Positions 44,425 to 52,555 of a DNA stretch of 64,000 nt are shown in pieces. The notes below the pieces were generated by a model. It did no database searches and was not told the DNA's origin. It saw only the letters and a program-made list of their open reading frames with translations. Location of the stretch: NCBI RefSeq assembly GCF_000425065.1, contig NZ_AULB01000010.1, forward strand, positions 1-64,000, given 5' to 3'. The stretch is from Actinomadura rifamycini DSM 43936. Lineage in GTDB: Bacteria > Actinomycetota > Actinomycetes > Streptosporangiales > Streptosporangiaceae. Position 1 is the first letter of the stretch. The number at the start of each line of letters is the position of its first letter. The position numbers and the translations under genes are program-made.

Positions 44425-44892
44425 GTGGAGGAGATCGATCGCCAGATCCTGGGGCTGCTGGCCGACGACGGGCGGATGAGCTTCACCGACCTGGCCAAGG
44501 AGACGGGCCTGTCGGTGTCGGCCGTGCACCAGCGCGTGCGGCGGCTGCAGAAACGCGGGATCGTCCAGGGGTTCACCGCGCGGCTCGACCACGCGCGGAT
44601 CGGGCTGCCGCTGACCGCGTTCGTGTCGATCAAGCCGATCGATCCGGCGGCGCCCGACGACGCGCCCGACCGGCTGGCGCACCTCACCGCGATCGAGGCG
44701 TGCCACTCGGTGGCCGGGGACGAGAGCTACATCCTCAAGGTGCGCGTCGGGTCGCCGAACGAGCTGGAGGACCTGCTGCAGCGGATCCGCGCGGCGGCGA
44801 ACGTCGCCACCCGGACCACCGTCGTGCTCAGCACCCCGTGGGAGGGCCGTCCGCCGCGGCCCGACGGGGCGGCGGACGGCCCCGAACTCTGA
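44425..44892 (+). CDS. Lrp/AsnC-family regulator
   Basis: 155 residues: an N-terminal winged helix (IDRQILGLLADDGRMSFTDLA, then GLSVSAVHQRVRRLQKRGIV) and a C-terminal RAM ligand domain (GLPLTAFVSIKP, EACHSVAGDESYILKVRV). It usually senses amino acids. It lies 93 bp after the LacI gene but has its own leaderless promoter, and is convergent with the luciferase-like gene. The target is not evident; the Cds1-like and lysine genes are candidates by theme only. Confidence 0.9.
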   Translation: MEEIDRQILGLLADDGRMSFTDLAKETGLSVSAVHQRVRRLQKRGIVQGFTARLDHARIGLPLTAFVSIKPIDPAAPDDAPDRLAHLTAIEACHSVAGDESYILKVRVGSPNELEDLLQRIRAAANVATRTTVVLSTPWEGRPPRPDGAADGPEL

Positions 44893-44937
44893 GCGGCGCT
44901 CCGAGGGGGGTCCGGGCGGGGGCGGCCCCGGTGCGGG

Positions 44938-45876
44938 TCAGCGCGGGGCGAGCGCCTCGAGCGCCTCGCGGGCGATGTACATCGAGTCCCACGGGTCGGC
45001 GTCGGGGCCGGTGAGCCGCGGGTCGAAGTTCAGGTCGAGGAACAGCTCGGTGACGCCCTGCTCGGCGAGCGCGTCGAAGTCGCCGACGATCTGGTCGTAG
45101 GTGCCGGTCAGCGGCCGCCGGTCGGCGCCGGTGCCGATGTCGGAGGCGTCGTCGCCCTCCTCGCGGATCCGCACCGCGCCGCGGCAGACGAACCGCAGCG
45201 CGGCGGCGTCCCGGCCGGCCTTCTCGGCCGCCTCGCGGACGATGTCGATCGAGCGTCCGATGTCGGCGAGCTCCGCGCGGCTCGAGCTGACCCAGCCGGC
45301 GGCGAGCCGCCCGGCGCGGCGCAGCGCCGGCTCGGACGCGCCGCCCAGCAGGACCGGCGGCTCGGGGCGCTGCAGCGGCCGCGGGTCCATGGTGACCGGC
45401 GGGATGTCGTAGAACTCGCCGCGGAACTCGCTGACCTCCCCGGCCTCGCCCGTCCAGAAGGCGCGCAGCGCCGCGAGGAACTCCTCGGCGCGGGCGCCGC
45501 GGCGCTCCATGGACGCGCCGACGGCGGCGAACTCCTCGGGCATCCAGCCGAGCCCCAGCCCGAGGTCCAGGCGGCCGCCCGTGACGTGGTCCAGCGTGAT
45601 CGCCTGCTTGGCGAGCAGGGCGGGGGAGAAGAACGGCAGGTTCACCACGGCGACGCCGAGCCGCACCCGCGCGGTGTACCCGGCGAGGTAGGCCAGCGTG
45701 ATGAGGGGGTCGGGGACGTTGCGGTAGGTCTGGTCCGCGGAGCCGGCCGGGTTGACCACGCGCTGCAGCGTCCACAGGGAGTCGTAGCCGAGTTCCTCGG
45801 CCCGCTGCGCGATCAGCACCTGGTTGGCCGGGGTCGACCACGCCCCCGCCACCGGTACGGCGAACCCGATCTGCAC
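44938..45876 (-). CDS. Luciferase-like (LLM) F420-dependent oxidoreductase
   Basis: Predicted F420 (or FMN) oxidoreductase of 312 residues with a TIM-barrel LLM fold: IGFAVPVAGAWSTPANQVLIAQ, ELGYDSLWTLQR, LDLGLGLGWMPEEFAAVG, PPVLLGGASEPALRRAGRLAAGW. The substrate is unknown. The GTG at 45876 is chosen because AGGAGGAC lies 6 nt before it; a longer frame to 45960 runs over non-conserved residues. A palindromic box lies 43 bp upstream. Confidence 0.88.
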   Translation of the reverse strand: MQIGFAVPVAGAWSTPANQVLIAQRAEELGYDSLWTLQRVVNPAGSADQTYRNVPDPLITLAYLAGYTARVRLGVAVVNLPFFSPALLAKQAITLDHVTGGRLDLGLGLGWMPEEFAAVGASMERRGARAEEFLAALRAFWTGEAGEVSEFRGEFYDIPPVTMDPRPLQRPEPPVLLGGASEPALRRAGRLAAGWVSSSRAELADIGRSIDIVREAAEKAGRDAAALRFVCRGAVRIREEGDDASDIGTGADRRPLTGTYDQIVGDFDALAEQGVTELFLDLNFDPRLTGPDADPWDSMYIAREALEALAPR

Positions 45877-45918
45877 GGCTGTCCTCCTCCTCGTCGCGCC
45901 CGGCCCCGACCGACCGAA

Positions 45919-45934
45919 CCTTACTTTGTCAAGG
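45919..45934. promoter_or_regulatory. CTTTAC-N3-GTAA-type palindromic box, copy 3
   Basis: CCTTAC-TTT-GTCAAGG, upstream of the minus-strand LLM gene. On that strand it contains TTGACA, so it may overlap a -35. Confidence 0.4.
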
Positions 45935-46009
45935 CGCCCGCCCCGCTCAGGACCGGCCAAAGCGCCGAATCTACCGGATCCGGATCGCGCCTCCGCTCAC
46001 CCCCGCGCG

Positions 46010-47095
46010 TCACCCGCGCGGGGCCGGCGGCTCCCACGGCCCGCCGCGCAGGAACCGGTCGATCGCCGCCGCGTGCGGCGCCGGGTCCAGGCCCTTGCGG
46101 GCCGCCCACCCGTCGTCGTGGTAGGTGGCCAGGTGCCGGTCGCCGGCGTCGCCGATGAGCGCGACCACGCCGCCGCGCGCGCCCGCGTCCCGCATCCGCG
46201 ACACCAGGTGCAGCGCGCCCCACAGGCACGCGCCCGTGGAGCCGCCCACCGGAAGGCCGGTCGCGGCCCGCACCGCCCGCGCCGCCGCGACGCTCCCCGC
46301 GTCCGGCACCGGGATCATCAGGTCGATCAGGGACGGCAGGAAGCCCGGCTCCATCCGGGGGCGGCCGATGCCCTCGATGCGGGACGGCATCCCGGTGGCG
46401 TAGTCCGCGGCGCCCGACGCCCACCCCGGGAAGTACGCCGAGTTCTCCGGATCGACCACCGCGAGCCGCGTCGGCAGCCCGTGCTCGCGGACGTGCCGCC
46501 CCAGCGACGCCGCCGTCGCGCCCGTCCCGGCCCCGGCGACCACCCAGTCCGGCCGTCCCGCCTGCGCGAACAGCTCGCCGGCCAGGTCGTCGCCGCGGTG
46601 GTCCAGCGCCCGCTCCGCCCAGCCGAACTGGTCGAGGAAGCAGCCGCCGGAGTCGGCCGCGAGCCGCCGCGCCGCGTCGTAGATCGCGAGCGGGGGAGCG
46701 GTGAACCGGACGTCGCCGCCCAGCTCCCGGACGGGCGCCGCGCGGCGCTCGTCCGGTTCGCCCGGCATCACCGCCGTGTACGGCAGCCCGAGCAGCCGCG
46801 CCGTGTACGCCTGCGCGACGGCCGCGCCGCCGCCGGTGGCCTCGAAGACCGGGGTGCCCTCGACGATCCGCCCGCAGGCGATCGCGTGCCGGAACAGCGC
46901 GCGCGCCGCCCGGTGCTTCAGGGTGCGGGTGGGGTGCGCGGACTCGTCCTTCAGCAGGAGGGACACGCCCCAGGAGCCGGGCAGCGGGAAGGGGATCAGC
47001 GGGGTGGGTTCGGCGCGCGCGGCGTCGTCGGTCAGGGCGCGGATCGAGCGGGCGGCCCAGGCGCGGGCGTCGTCGAGGTCGGCCATACCGGGCAT
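46010..47095 (-). CDS. PLP-dependent cysteine synthase-fold enzyme, Cds1-like
   Basis: 361 residues of the beta-family of PLP enzymes. The PLP Lys is in HPTRTLKHRAARALF (near 60), the phosphate loop is GAGTGATAAS (near 190), and substrate-loop variants EATGGGAAVAQAY replace the usual serine-rich motif. Overall it resembles mycobacterial Cds1 (L-cysteine desulfhydrase; SLKHRLARSLF), which releases sulfide from cysteine. That assignment is by memory of motifs. ATG at 47095 or 47086. Monocistronic on the minus strand. Confidence 0.75.
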   Translation of the reverse strand: MPGMADLDDARAWAARSIRALTDDAARAEPTPLIPFPLPGSWGVSLLLKDESAHPTRTLKHRAARALFRHAIACGRIVEGTPVFEATGGGAAVAQAYTARLLGLPYTAVMPGEPDERRAAPVRELGGDVRFTAPPLAIYDAARRLAADSGGCFLDQFGWAERALDHRGDDLAGELFAQAGRPDWVVAGAGTGATAASLGRHVREHGLPTRLAVVDPENSAYFPGWASGAADYATGMPSRIEGIGRPRMEPGFLPSLIDLMIPVPDAGSVAAARAVRAATGLPVGGSTGACLWGALHLVSRMRDAGARGGVVALIGDAGDRHLATYHDDGWAARKGLDPAPHAAAIDRFLRGGPWEPPAPRG

Positions 47096-47126
47096 CCAAC
47101 CAGATCCGGTTCAGGGCCCCGCGGGG

Positions 47127-47666
47127 TCAGGTCGCGGAGACGATGAAGCTCGAATCGCCGAAGCCGACCTCGTCGCCGGGGCGCACCCGCGCCGGTCCGG
47201 TCAGCCGCCACCCGTTCACCCGGGTGCCGTTCATCGACCCCAGGTCCGTGATCATCCAGGCGTCGCCGGTGCGGTAGATCTCGGCGTGGAAGCGGGAGAC
47301 GGTCAGGTCGCTCAGCACGAACTGGCAGGCGGGGGCGCGCCCCACCACGATGCGCGACGGCCCGCCGGACGGCAGCGCGAACCGCGGCAGCCGCGGCGCC
47401 CGCCACGCGGCCTCGATGCGCGCGGTCGCCTGCGAGAACGACGAGACCAGCCCGGTGAGCCGGCCGACCACCCGGCCGGGCGGCGGCAGGTCGTGGACGA
47501 TCTCGTCGAGTTCGGCGCGGCTGCGGGCCTGCAGCGCCATGTCGACGCGCCGCTCGAACGTCTCGTGCGAGATGCGGCCCTCGGCCACCCGGTCGCTGAG
47601 GACGCGCAGCACCCGGTCGCGCTCCCCGTCGGACGCCCGCACCGGGTATGAGGGCCCACCGTCCAT
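47127..47666 (-). CDS. DUF1707-FHA domain protein
   Basis: 179 residues. An N-terminal DUF1707 domain (about 5-60, RASDGERDRVLRVLSDRVAEG) is joined by a linker to an FHA phosphothreonine-binding domain (about 95-175). The FHA core IVVGRAPACQFVLSD and VSRFHAEIY...DLGSMNGTRVNG has the Gly-Arg, Ser-x-x-His and Asn-Gly residues. It is therefore a likely target or adaptor of Ser/Thr kinases. The start is fixed by a -10 seven nt upstream. Confidence 0.88.
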   Translation of the reverse strand: MDGGPSYPVRASDGERDRVLRVLSDRVAEGRISHETFERRVDMALQARSRAELDEIVHDLPPPGRVVGRLTGLVSSFSQATARIEAAWRAPRLPRFALPSGGPSRIVVGRAPACQFVLSDLTVSRFHAEIYRTGDAWMITDLGSMNGTRVNGWRLTGPARVRPGDEVGFGDSSFIVSAT

Positions 47667-47673
47667 GTTCGTG

Positions 47674-47702
47674 AGTATCCAGTCCCCGTCGTCGGCTGTC
47701 CA
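47674..47702 (-). promoter_or_regulatory. Promoter of the FHA gene, leaderless arrangement
   Basis: On the minus strand TGGACA (47702-47697), a 17-bp spacer and GATACT (47679-47674) are followed by 7 nt and the ATG at 47666. Confidence 0.5.
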
Positions 47703-47791
47703 GAAAAGATCTCCGGAGGGCGGGCGATCGCCCGCGCCCGCCCTCCACCTCTTCGATGGCGGAGATTCCCTGAAAGTTCGCCCGGAACCGG

Positions 47792-50074
47792 TCAGTTCCG
47801 CGGCAACCGGTCGAGCAGTTCGCGCGCCTTCCCGGCGAACGCCGGATCGCCCGTCGCGGCGGCCCGCTCGAGGTGCTCCGCGGCGCGGGCGGCGGCGCCG
47901 TCCTCGGCGGCCATCTCGCCGAGCCGGCAGCACGCCTCGGCGACCAGCTCGGGCAGGTCGGTGACCTCCAGCATCCGCTCGTACCAGTGGCGCGCGCCGT
48001 CCCGGTCGCCCACCCAGTAATGCAGCTCGCCGAGGTGGCCCGTCGCCAGCGGCGCGTGCCGGTCGTCGGCCGCGAGGGCCCGCTCGTACCAGCGGTGCGC
48101 CTCGGTGACGTCCCGCGCCTGCTTCGCCGGGGCGGCGAGCAGCATGGCCGCGTAGCCCTCGGTCTTCGGGTCGCCCGCGTCGACGGCGCGCAGCAGGTGC
48201 GGCCGCGCCGCGTCTTCGTCGCCGCGTCCGGCGGCGACCCAGCCGAGGCCGAGCAGCGTCCACGGGTCGTCGGGCCGGAGGTCCAGGCAGGCGCGGTAGG
48301 CGGCCTCGGCCTCGTCGAGGTCGCCGTCGGCGCCGCGCGTGCGGGTCATGTCCGCCAGCCGCACGGCCGCCGTGTACCGCAGACCTTCGGGCACGTCGTC
48401 GCCGAGTTCCGCGGCGCGGCGGTGGGCGTCGCGGGCCGCCTCCACCGCCCCGTGCATGTCGCCCTGCTCGTACAGCAGGTACGAGAGGGAGACGCCGTCG
48501 GCCACGGCGGCGGGGCCGCCGCCGTGCTCCAGGGCCCGGCGGTGCGCCTCGGTGAGGGCCGCGGCCGGCGGCTCGGCCCGGTCCGCCAGCCGCTTCGCCG
48601 TCGCCCGCCAGGTGCGCGCCCGGTGCTCCGGGTCGTCGGCGCGGTCGGCCAGCAGGCCGGTGAGGAAGATGATGTCCTCGGGGACGTGGGCCCGGTCGAG
48701 ACGCTCGCGCAGCACGTCCTCGGACGGCTCGCCCGCCTCGGGCACGGTGAGCGGGTCGCCGGGCGCGAACAGGTGGACTTCGCCGCCGTACCCGTGGCGG
48801 CTCTGGACGAGCGCGGCGGCCAGCACGCGTCCGTCCGGCGACCAGGCCAGGGTCGACACGCCGTGGTGCCCCTTCGGGCGGCAGCGCATGAGCGGGCGGC
48901 CGTCCTCGGCGCTCCAGAGGCCGATGTGCTGGGGCCCGCCGTCCGCGCCGCCGGTCATGCCCGCGAGGCAGGACCCGTCCGGCCGGACGACGCCCGCCCC
49001 GACACCGGTGAGCGTGGCCAGGTGCCGCCCGTCGGACGGGTCGAGGACGAGCAGGCCCGCGCCGCCGTAGACGAACATGCGGGTCTCGTCGGCGGTGAAG
49101 GACGCGCCGCCGGCGGACCGGCCGGGGACCGGCATCAGCCGCTCGGGGGTGTCGCCGTCGGCGGCGAAGCGGACGGCCCCGCTCCTCCCGCCTTCGTAGT
49201 CGACGCGGTACCGGCCGGTCCGCGAGCGCGCCTCGCCGGGCTGCTCCGGGATGTCGACCAGCGCGCCGGCGTCGACGTCGTAGGCCCGGGTCGGCGGGGC
49301 GGACGACCGCTCGATCACGCGCATGGTCAGCAGGTGCGTCCCCGGCACCCACTGGACGTCCTGGCCCCACGGCAGGTGCCCGTCGTGGGGGAGGCGGGCG
49401 TGCTCGGTCCAGTCCGCGGTGCGGTACACGACCAGCTCGCAGTCCTGGCTGGTGACGGCGAGGTACGTACCGTCGTCGGAGAAGACGAGGTCGGAGGGCG
49501 TGGCGGCGTCCGTGTCCGCCCCGGGGAACGGGTCCAGGACGCGGGACGCCGCCCGCAGGTCGACGAGCGCGGGCGCCTCGGGATCGGGCACGTCGTCGGC
49601 GTGGGACACGTAGACGGTCGTGCCCCAGGAGTGCCCCGGCTCGAGCGGCTCCAGCCAGGCGGCGTCGGCGACGCGGACGTCGTAGTCGGCCTGGACGAGC
49701 CCGTCCTCGTTCGACCAGCCTCCGTCGCGCTCGTAGTAGAAGTCGTGCAGGCCGTCCCAGTAGTCGTCGGCGACCGGGTGGTTGCGGACGGCGACGCGGT
49801 CGACGCGGCGCACGTACCGGTGGGCGTTGGCGTCCACCCATTCCGGTTCGAGGAAGTCGTCGAGCGGGACGGCCTGCAGCGCGTCCCACCGGAGGATGGG
49901 GCGGTCGTGCGCCGCCTCCCACAGGAGGCGGAAGAAGAACCCGGCGTCGTCGCCGGGCAGGGGCGCGTGGTCCTTGCAGGCGACGTCGTAGTAGACGACG
50001 AACACGCGGAACCGGACGCGCGCCTCGCCGGGAACGACGTCCAGGATGCGGGCGCCGTACAGATCGGTGGACAT
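47792..50074 (-). CDS. Large beta-propeller/TPR fusion protein, function unknown
   Basis: 760 residues with no named family recognised. Three parts can be seen. Residues 1-150 are an aromatic, acidic domain (VFVVYYDVACKDHAPLPGDD, DYWDGLHDFYYERDGGWS). Residues about 180-440 are propeller-like repeats (DLVFSDDGTYLAVTSQDCELVVY, TLAWSPDGRVLAAALVQ). Residues about 480-755 are TPR/Sel1-like helices (AEAAYRACLDLRPDDPWTLLGLG, AHRWYERALAAD). There is no signal peptide, so it is cytoplasmic. GGAAAGG precedes the ATG. It follows the acyl-CoA dehydrogenase gene by 91 nt on the same strand. Confidence 0.75.
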   Translation of the reverse strand: MSTDLYGARILDVVPGEARVRFRVFVVYYDVACKDHAPLPGDDAGFFFRLLWEAAHDRPILRWDALQAVPLDDFLEPEWVDANAHRYVRRVDRVAVRNHPVADDYWDGLHDFYYERDGGWSNEDGLVQADYDVRVADAAWLEPLEPGHSWGTTVYVSHADDVPDPEAPALVDLRAASRVLDPFPGADTDAATPSDLVFSDDGTYLAVTSQDCELVVYRTADWTEHARLPHDGHLPWGQDVQWVPGTHLLTMRVIERSSAPPTRAYDVDAGALVDIPEQPGEARSRTGRYRVDYEGGRSGAVRFAADGDTPERLMPVPGRSAGGASFTADETRMFVYGGAGLLVLDPSDGRHLATLTGVGAGVVRPDGSCLAGMTGGADGGPQHIGLWSAEDGRPLMRCRPKGHHGVSTLAWSPDGRVLAAALVQSRHGYGGEVHLFAPGDPLTVPEAGEPSEDVLRERLDRAHVPEDIIFLTGLLADRADDPEHRARTWRATAKRLADRAEPPAAALTEAHRRALEHGGGPAAVADGVSLSYLLYEQGDMHGAVEAARDAHRRAAELGDDVPEGLRYTAAVRLADMTRTRGADGDLDEAEAAYRACLDLRPDDPWTLLGLGWVAAGRGDEDAARPHLLRAVDAGDPKTEGYAAMLLAAPAKQARDVTEAHRWYERALAADDRHAPLATGHLGELHYWVGDRDGARHWYERMLEVTDLPELVAEACCRLGEMAAEDGAAARAAEHLERAAATGDPAFAGKARELLDRLPRN

Positions 50075-50165
50075 GGGAGCCTTTCCACGGGGGGACCGTC
50101 GGGCGCCTCATGATCACAGAGACCCCCGACAGTCCGCCGCGGAACGGCCGGACCGGCCGGGTGCG

Positions 50166-51401
50166 TCAGCGCGACAGCAGGTCGCGGGCGATGTGCGTCA
50201 CCTGGATTTCGTCGGTGCCTGCGTAGATCTGGAACGACTTGGCGTCGCGGGCGAGCTGCTCGACCCGGTACTCGCTCATGTAGCCGTTGCCGCCGAACAG
50301 CTGGACGGCCTCCTGCGCGACCTCGCTCGCGGCCTGCGCGGCGTACAGCTTCATCGCGGACGCCTCGGCGAGGGTGGGGGTGCGGCCCGCGCGCTGCATC
50401 TCGATGTGCCGGAAGACGAGGTTCTGCACGTTGAGGCGCGCGACCTCCATCTTGGCGAGCTTGAGCTGGATGAGCTGGAAGTCGCCGATCCGCTGCCCCC
50501 ACAGCTCGCGGGTCTTGGCGTACCCGACCGACAGCTTCAGGCACTCCTCGATGACGCCGAGGGCCATCGCGGCGACGCCGGCGCGCTCGGTGACGAAGTT
50601 CTGCTTGGCCGACTCCTTGCCGCCGCCCTTGCCGGACGACAGCAGCCGGTCGGCGCCCGCGCGGACGTCGTCGAGGAACAGCTCGCCGGTGGGGGAGGAG
50701 TGCAGGCCCATCTTCCGCAGCGGCTTGCTCTGCTCGAGGCCCTCCATGCCCGTGTCGAGGACGAACGTGAGGATCTCGCGGTCGCGGGGTTCGACGCCGT
50801 CCTCGTCGAGCTTGCAGTAGAAGACGATCGTGTCGGCGTAGGGGCCGTTGGTGATGAACGTCTTGCTGCCGTTGAGGACGTACTCGTCGCCGACCTTGCG
50901 GGCGGTGGCCTGCATGCCGCCGAAGGCGTCCGAACCGGAGTTGGGTTCGGTGATCGCCCACGCTCCGACCTTCTCCATGGTGAGCAGGTCGAGGGCCCAG
51001 CGCTCCTTCTGCTCGACGGTCCCGCGCTTCATGATCGTCCCGGCGGCGAGGCCGAGGCCCACGCCCATCGCCGACACCAGGCCCGGTGCCACCTTGCAGA
51101 GCTCGATGATCGGGAGCATGCTCATCGCCGCGTTGCCGCCGCGGCCGGTCCCCGCGTCGGCGTCGTCGCCGTCGTCGGAGGAGCCGCCGCCGGACGCGCC
51201 CGCGCGCTCCTTCTCCATCCGGGCCTTGAACGACGAGCGCGCCAGCTCGTCCATCCCGAACGTCTTGTAGAGCCCGCGGATGATGTCGTACGGCGGCAGT
51301 TCGCCCGACTCCAGCGCGTCCAGGTTGGGACGGACCTCCGCGTCGATCCAGTCGCGGACCGCGTCCCGGATCATCAGGTCTTCGTCGGACCACTCGATCA
51401 T
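50166..51401 (-). CDS. Acyl-CoA dehydrogenase
   Basis: FAD enzyme introducing a double bond into an acyl-CoA, 411 residues. AWAITEPNSGSDAFGG (about 147) and FITNGPYADT form the FAD/substrate site; TRELWGQRIGDFQLIQ and LFGGNGYMSEYRVEQL are typical. At the medium-chain catalytic position the motif reads YAGTDEIQ, with Ala394 where Glu is usual. A Glu at 272 (FVTERAGV) matches the alternative base of long-chain and isovaleryl enzymes. A Gly/Asp-rich insert (about 67-92) lies in the N-terminal domain. A TetR-type palindrome lies upstream. Confidence 0.9.
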   Translation of the reverse strand: MIEWSDEDLMIRDAVRDWIDAEVRPNLDALESGELPPYDIIRGLYKTFGMDELARSSFKARMEKERAGASGGGSSDDGDDADAGTGRGGNAAMSMLPIIELCKVAPGLVSAMGVGLGLAAGTIMKRGTVEQKERWALDLLTMEKVGAWAITEPNSGSDAFGGMQATARKVGDEYVLNGSKTFITNGPYADTIVFYCKLDEDGVEPRDREILTFVLDTGMEGLEQSKPLRKMGLHSSPTGELFLDDVRAGADRLLSSGKGGGKESAKQNFVTERAGVAAMALGVIEECLKLSVGYAKTRELWGQRIGDFQLIQLKLAKMEVARLNVQNLVFRHIEMQRAGRTPTLAEASAMKLYAAQAASEVAQEAVQLFGGNGYMSEYRVEQLARDAKSFQIYAGTDEIQVTHIARDLLSR

Positions 51402-51452
51402 GCTCGCCTCGTTCTTTCCGCCGGTATGGGTCTTGCGACCATGAAAGCAGAC

Positions 51453-51476
51453 GCCAAAAGCTAGCGCTTACTTGGC
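51453..51476 (-). promoter_or_regulatory. 24-bp imperfect palindrome (TetR-type operator) before the acyl-CoA dehydrogenase gene
   Basis: GCCAA...TTGGC outer arms and an AAGC/GCTT inner pair around AGCTAGCGCTTA. The AAGCGCT core is typical of fatty-acid regulators of actinobacterial acyl-CoA dehydrogenases. It lies about 52 bp before the start codon. Confidence 0.55.
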
Positions 51477-51484
51477 GGCCCGGG

Positions 51485-52555
51485 TCAGGGCAGGCGGACG
51501 ATGTCGGCGAGCACGCCGCCGGCCGCGGTGAGGCGCTCGGGGGACGGGCTGTCGTAGACGACGAGGAGCCGCAGCCCCGGCCCGGGCCCGTCCAGGACCG
51601 CGATGCCCTCGGCGTGGTCGTCGCCGTCGCCGTACGGCAGGTCGCCCAGCACCTCCAGGTCGTCCGCGTGGACGATCTCCGGCGCGTCGGCGGTCGCGGC
51701 GCCGCGCCACCGCAGCACCCGCACCGGGCCGTCCAGGTCCATGCTGGGGCCGGTGAGGATCAGCAGGTCGTCGCCGTGCGGGCACAGGTCGCGGATGCCG
51801 AGCCCGCCCAGGTCGAGGAAGTGGGTGCGGTACGGGGCGTCGCCGTCCACCGGCAGCGCCCGCAGCCGCGCCGGGTCGTCGGGGTCGGGGCCGGGCCGGA
51901 TCTCCACCAGCACCGCCCAGCCGCGCAGCACCGGCCCGCGCAGCCCGACGTAGAGCCGGTCGCCGTGCACCGCGACGCCCTCGATGTCGACGCCGTTGTC
52001 CTTGCCGGGCAGGTGCAGGAAGGGCGCCAGGTGCGGGTCCTCCGCCAGCAGGTCGGTGATCGAGTCGCCGTTCAGGCCGAGCACCGCGGCGGTCCGGCCG
52101 CCGTCCTCGCGCACCGCGCGGGGCAGCCCGTCGTCGCCGGTGACCAGGGGGATCCGCGCCAGGATGAAGCGGTTGTCCTCCCGCACGACCGTCGCGAGCC
52201 GCTTGCGGGACTTCGCCGCCGAGTGGCCCGGCTTGATCTTCTTGCGCTTGAGGCTGTGCGACCCGATCGCCCACAGCCACCCGTCCGCCCGGCCCAGGCC
52301 CTCGATGTCGGCCTCCTCCTCCGGGCCGGCGGGCAGCGGGACCAGATCGGCGAGCGGGACGGTGACGTGCCCGTCGTAGCCGGTGACGCGGCCGTCCGGG
52401 CCGGTCACCGCGGTGAGGCGCTCGACCGTGGCGGTCTCGTCGCCCGCCGCCCACAGGCAGGGGCCGTCCTGGCGGATCGCGGACAGGTTCGTGTGGGTCT
52501 CGGCCTCCCGGCTCTCCTGCCCGAAGCGGAGCTCGACCCGGCGTTCTACGATCAT
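51485..52555 (-). CDS. DUF3616 family protein
   Basis: 356-residue protein, predicted beta-propeller, with no known activity. Repeated blades read ADIEGLGRADGWLWAIGSHS, VDIEGVAVHGDRLYVGLRGP and DHAEGIAVLDGPGPGLRLLVVY. A basic SLKRKKIKPG segment follows the first. The ATG overlaps the P450 stop codon (ATGA), so it is translated with the P450. Confidence 0.8.
   Translation of the reverse strand: MIVERRVELRFGQESREAETHTNLSAIRQDGPCLWAAGDETATVERLTAVTGPDGRVTGYDGHVTVPLADLVPLPAGPEEEADIEGLGRADGWLWAIGSHSLKRKKIKPGHSAAKSRKRLATVVREDNRFILARIPLVTGDDGLPRAVREDGGRTAAVLGLNGDSITDLLAEDPHLAPFLHLPGKDNGVDIEGVAVHGDRLYVGLRGPVLRGWAVLVEIRPGPDPDDPARLRALPVDGDAPYRTHFLDLGGLGIRDLCPHGDDLLILTGPSMDLDGPVRVLRWRGAATADAPEIVHADDLEVLGDLPYGDGDDHAEGIAVLDGPGPGLRLLVVYDSPSPERLTAAGGVLADIVRLP

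Noticed and set aside
47127..50117. FHA and propeller proteins as one long minus-strand reading frame
   Set aside because: The open frame linking them reads out-of-frame sequence of the propeller gene; the FHA part has its own promoter and start at 47666.
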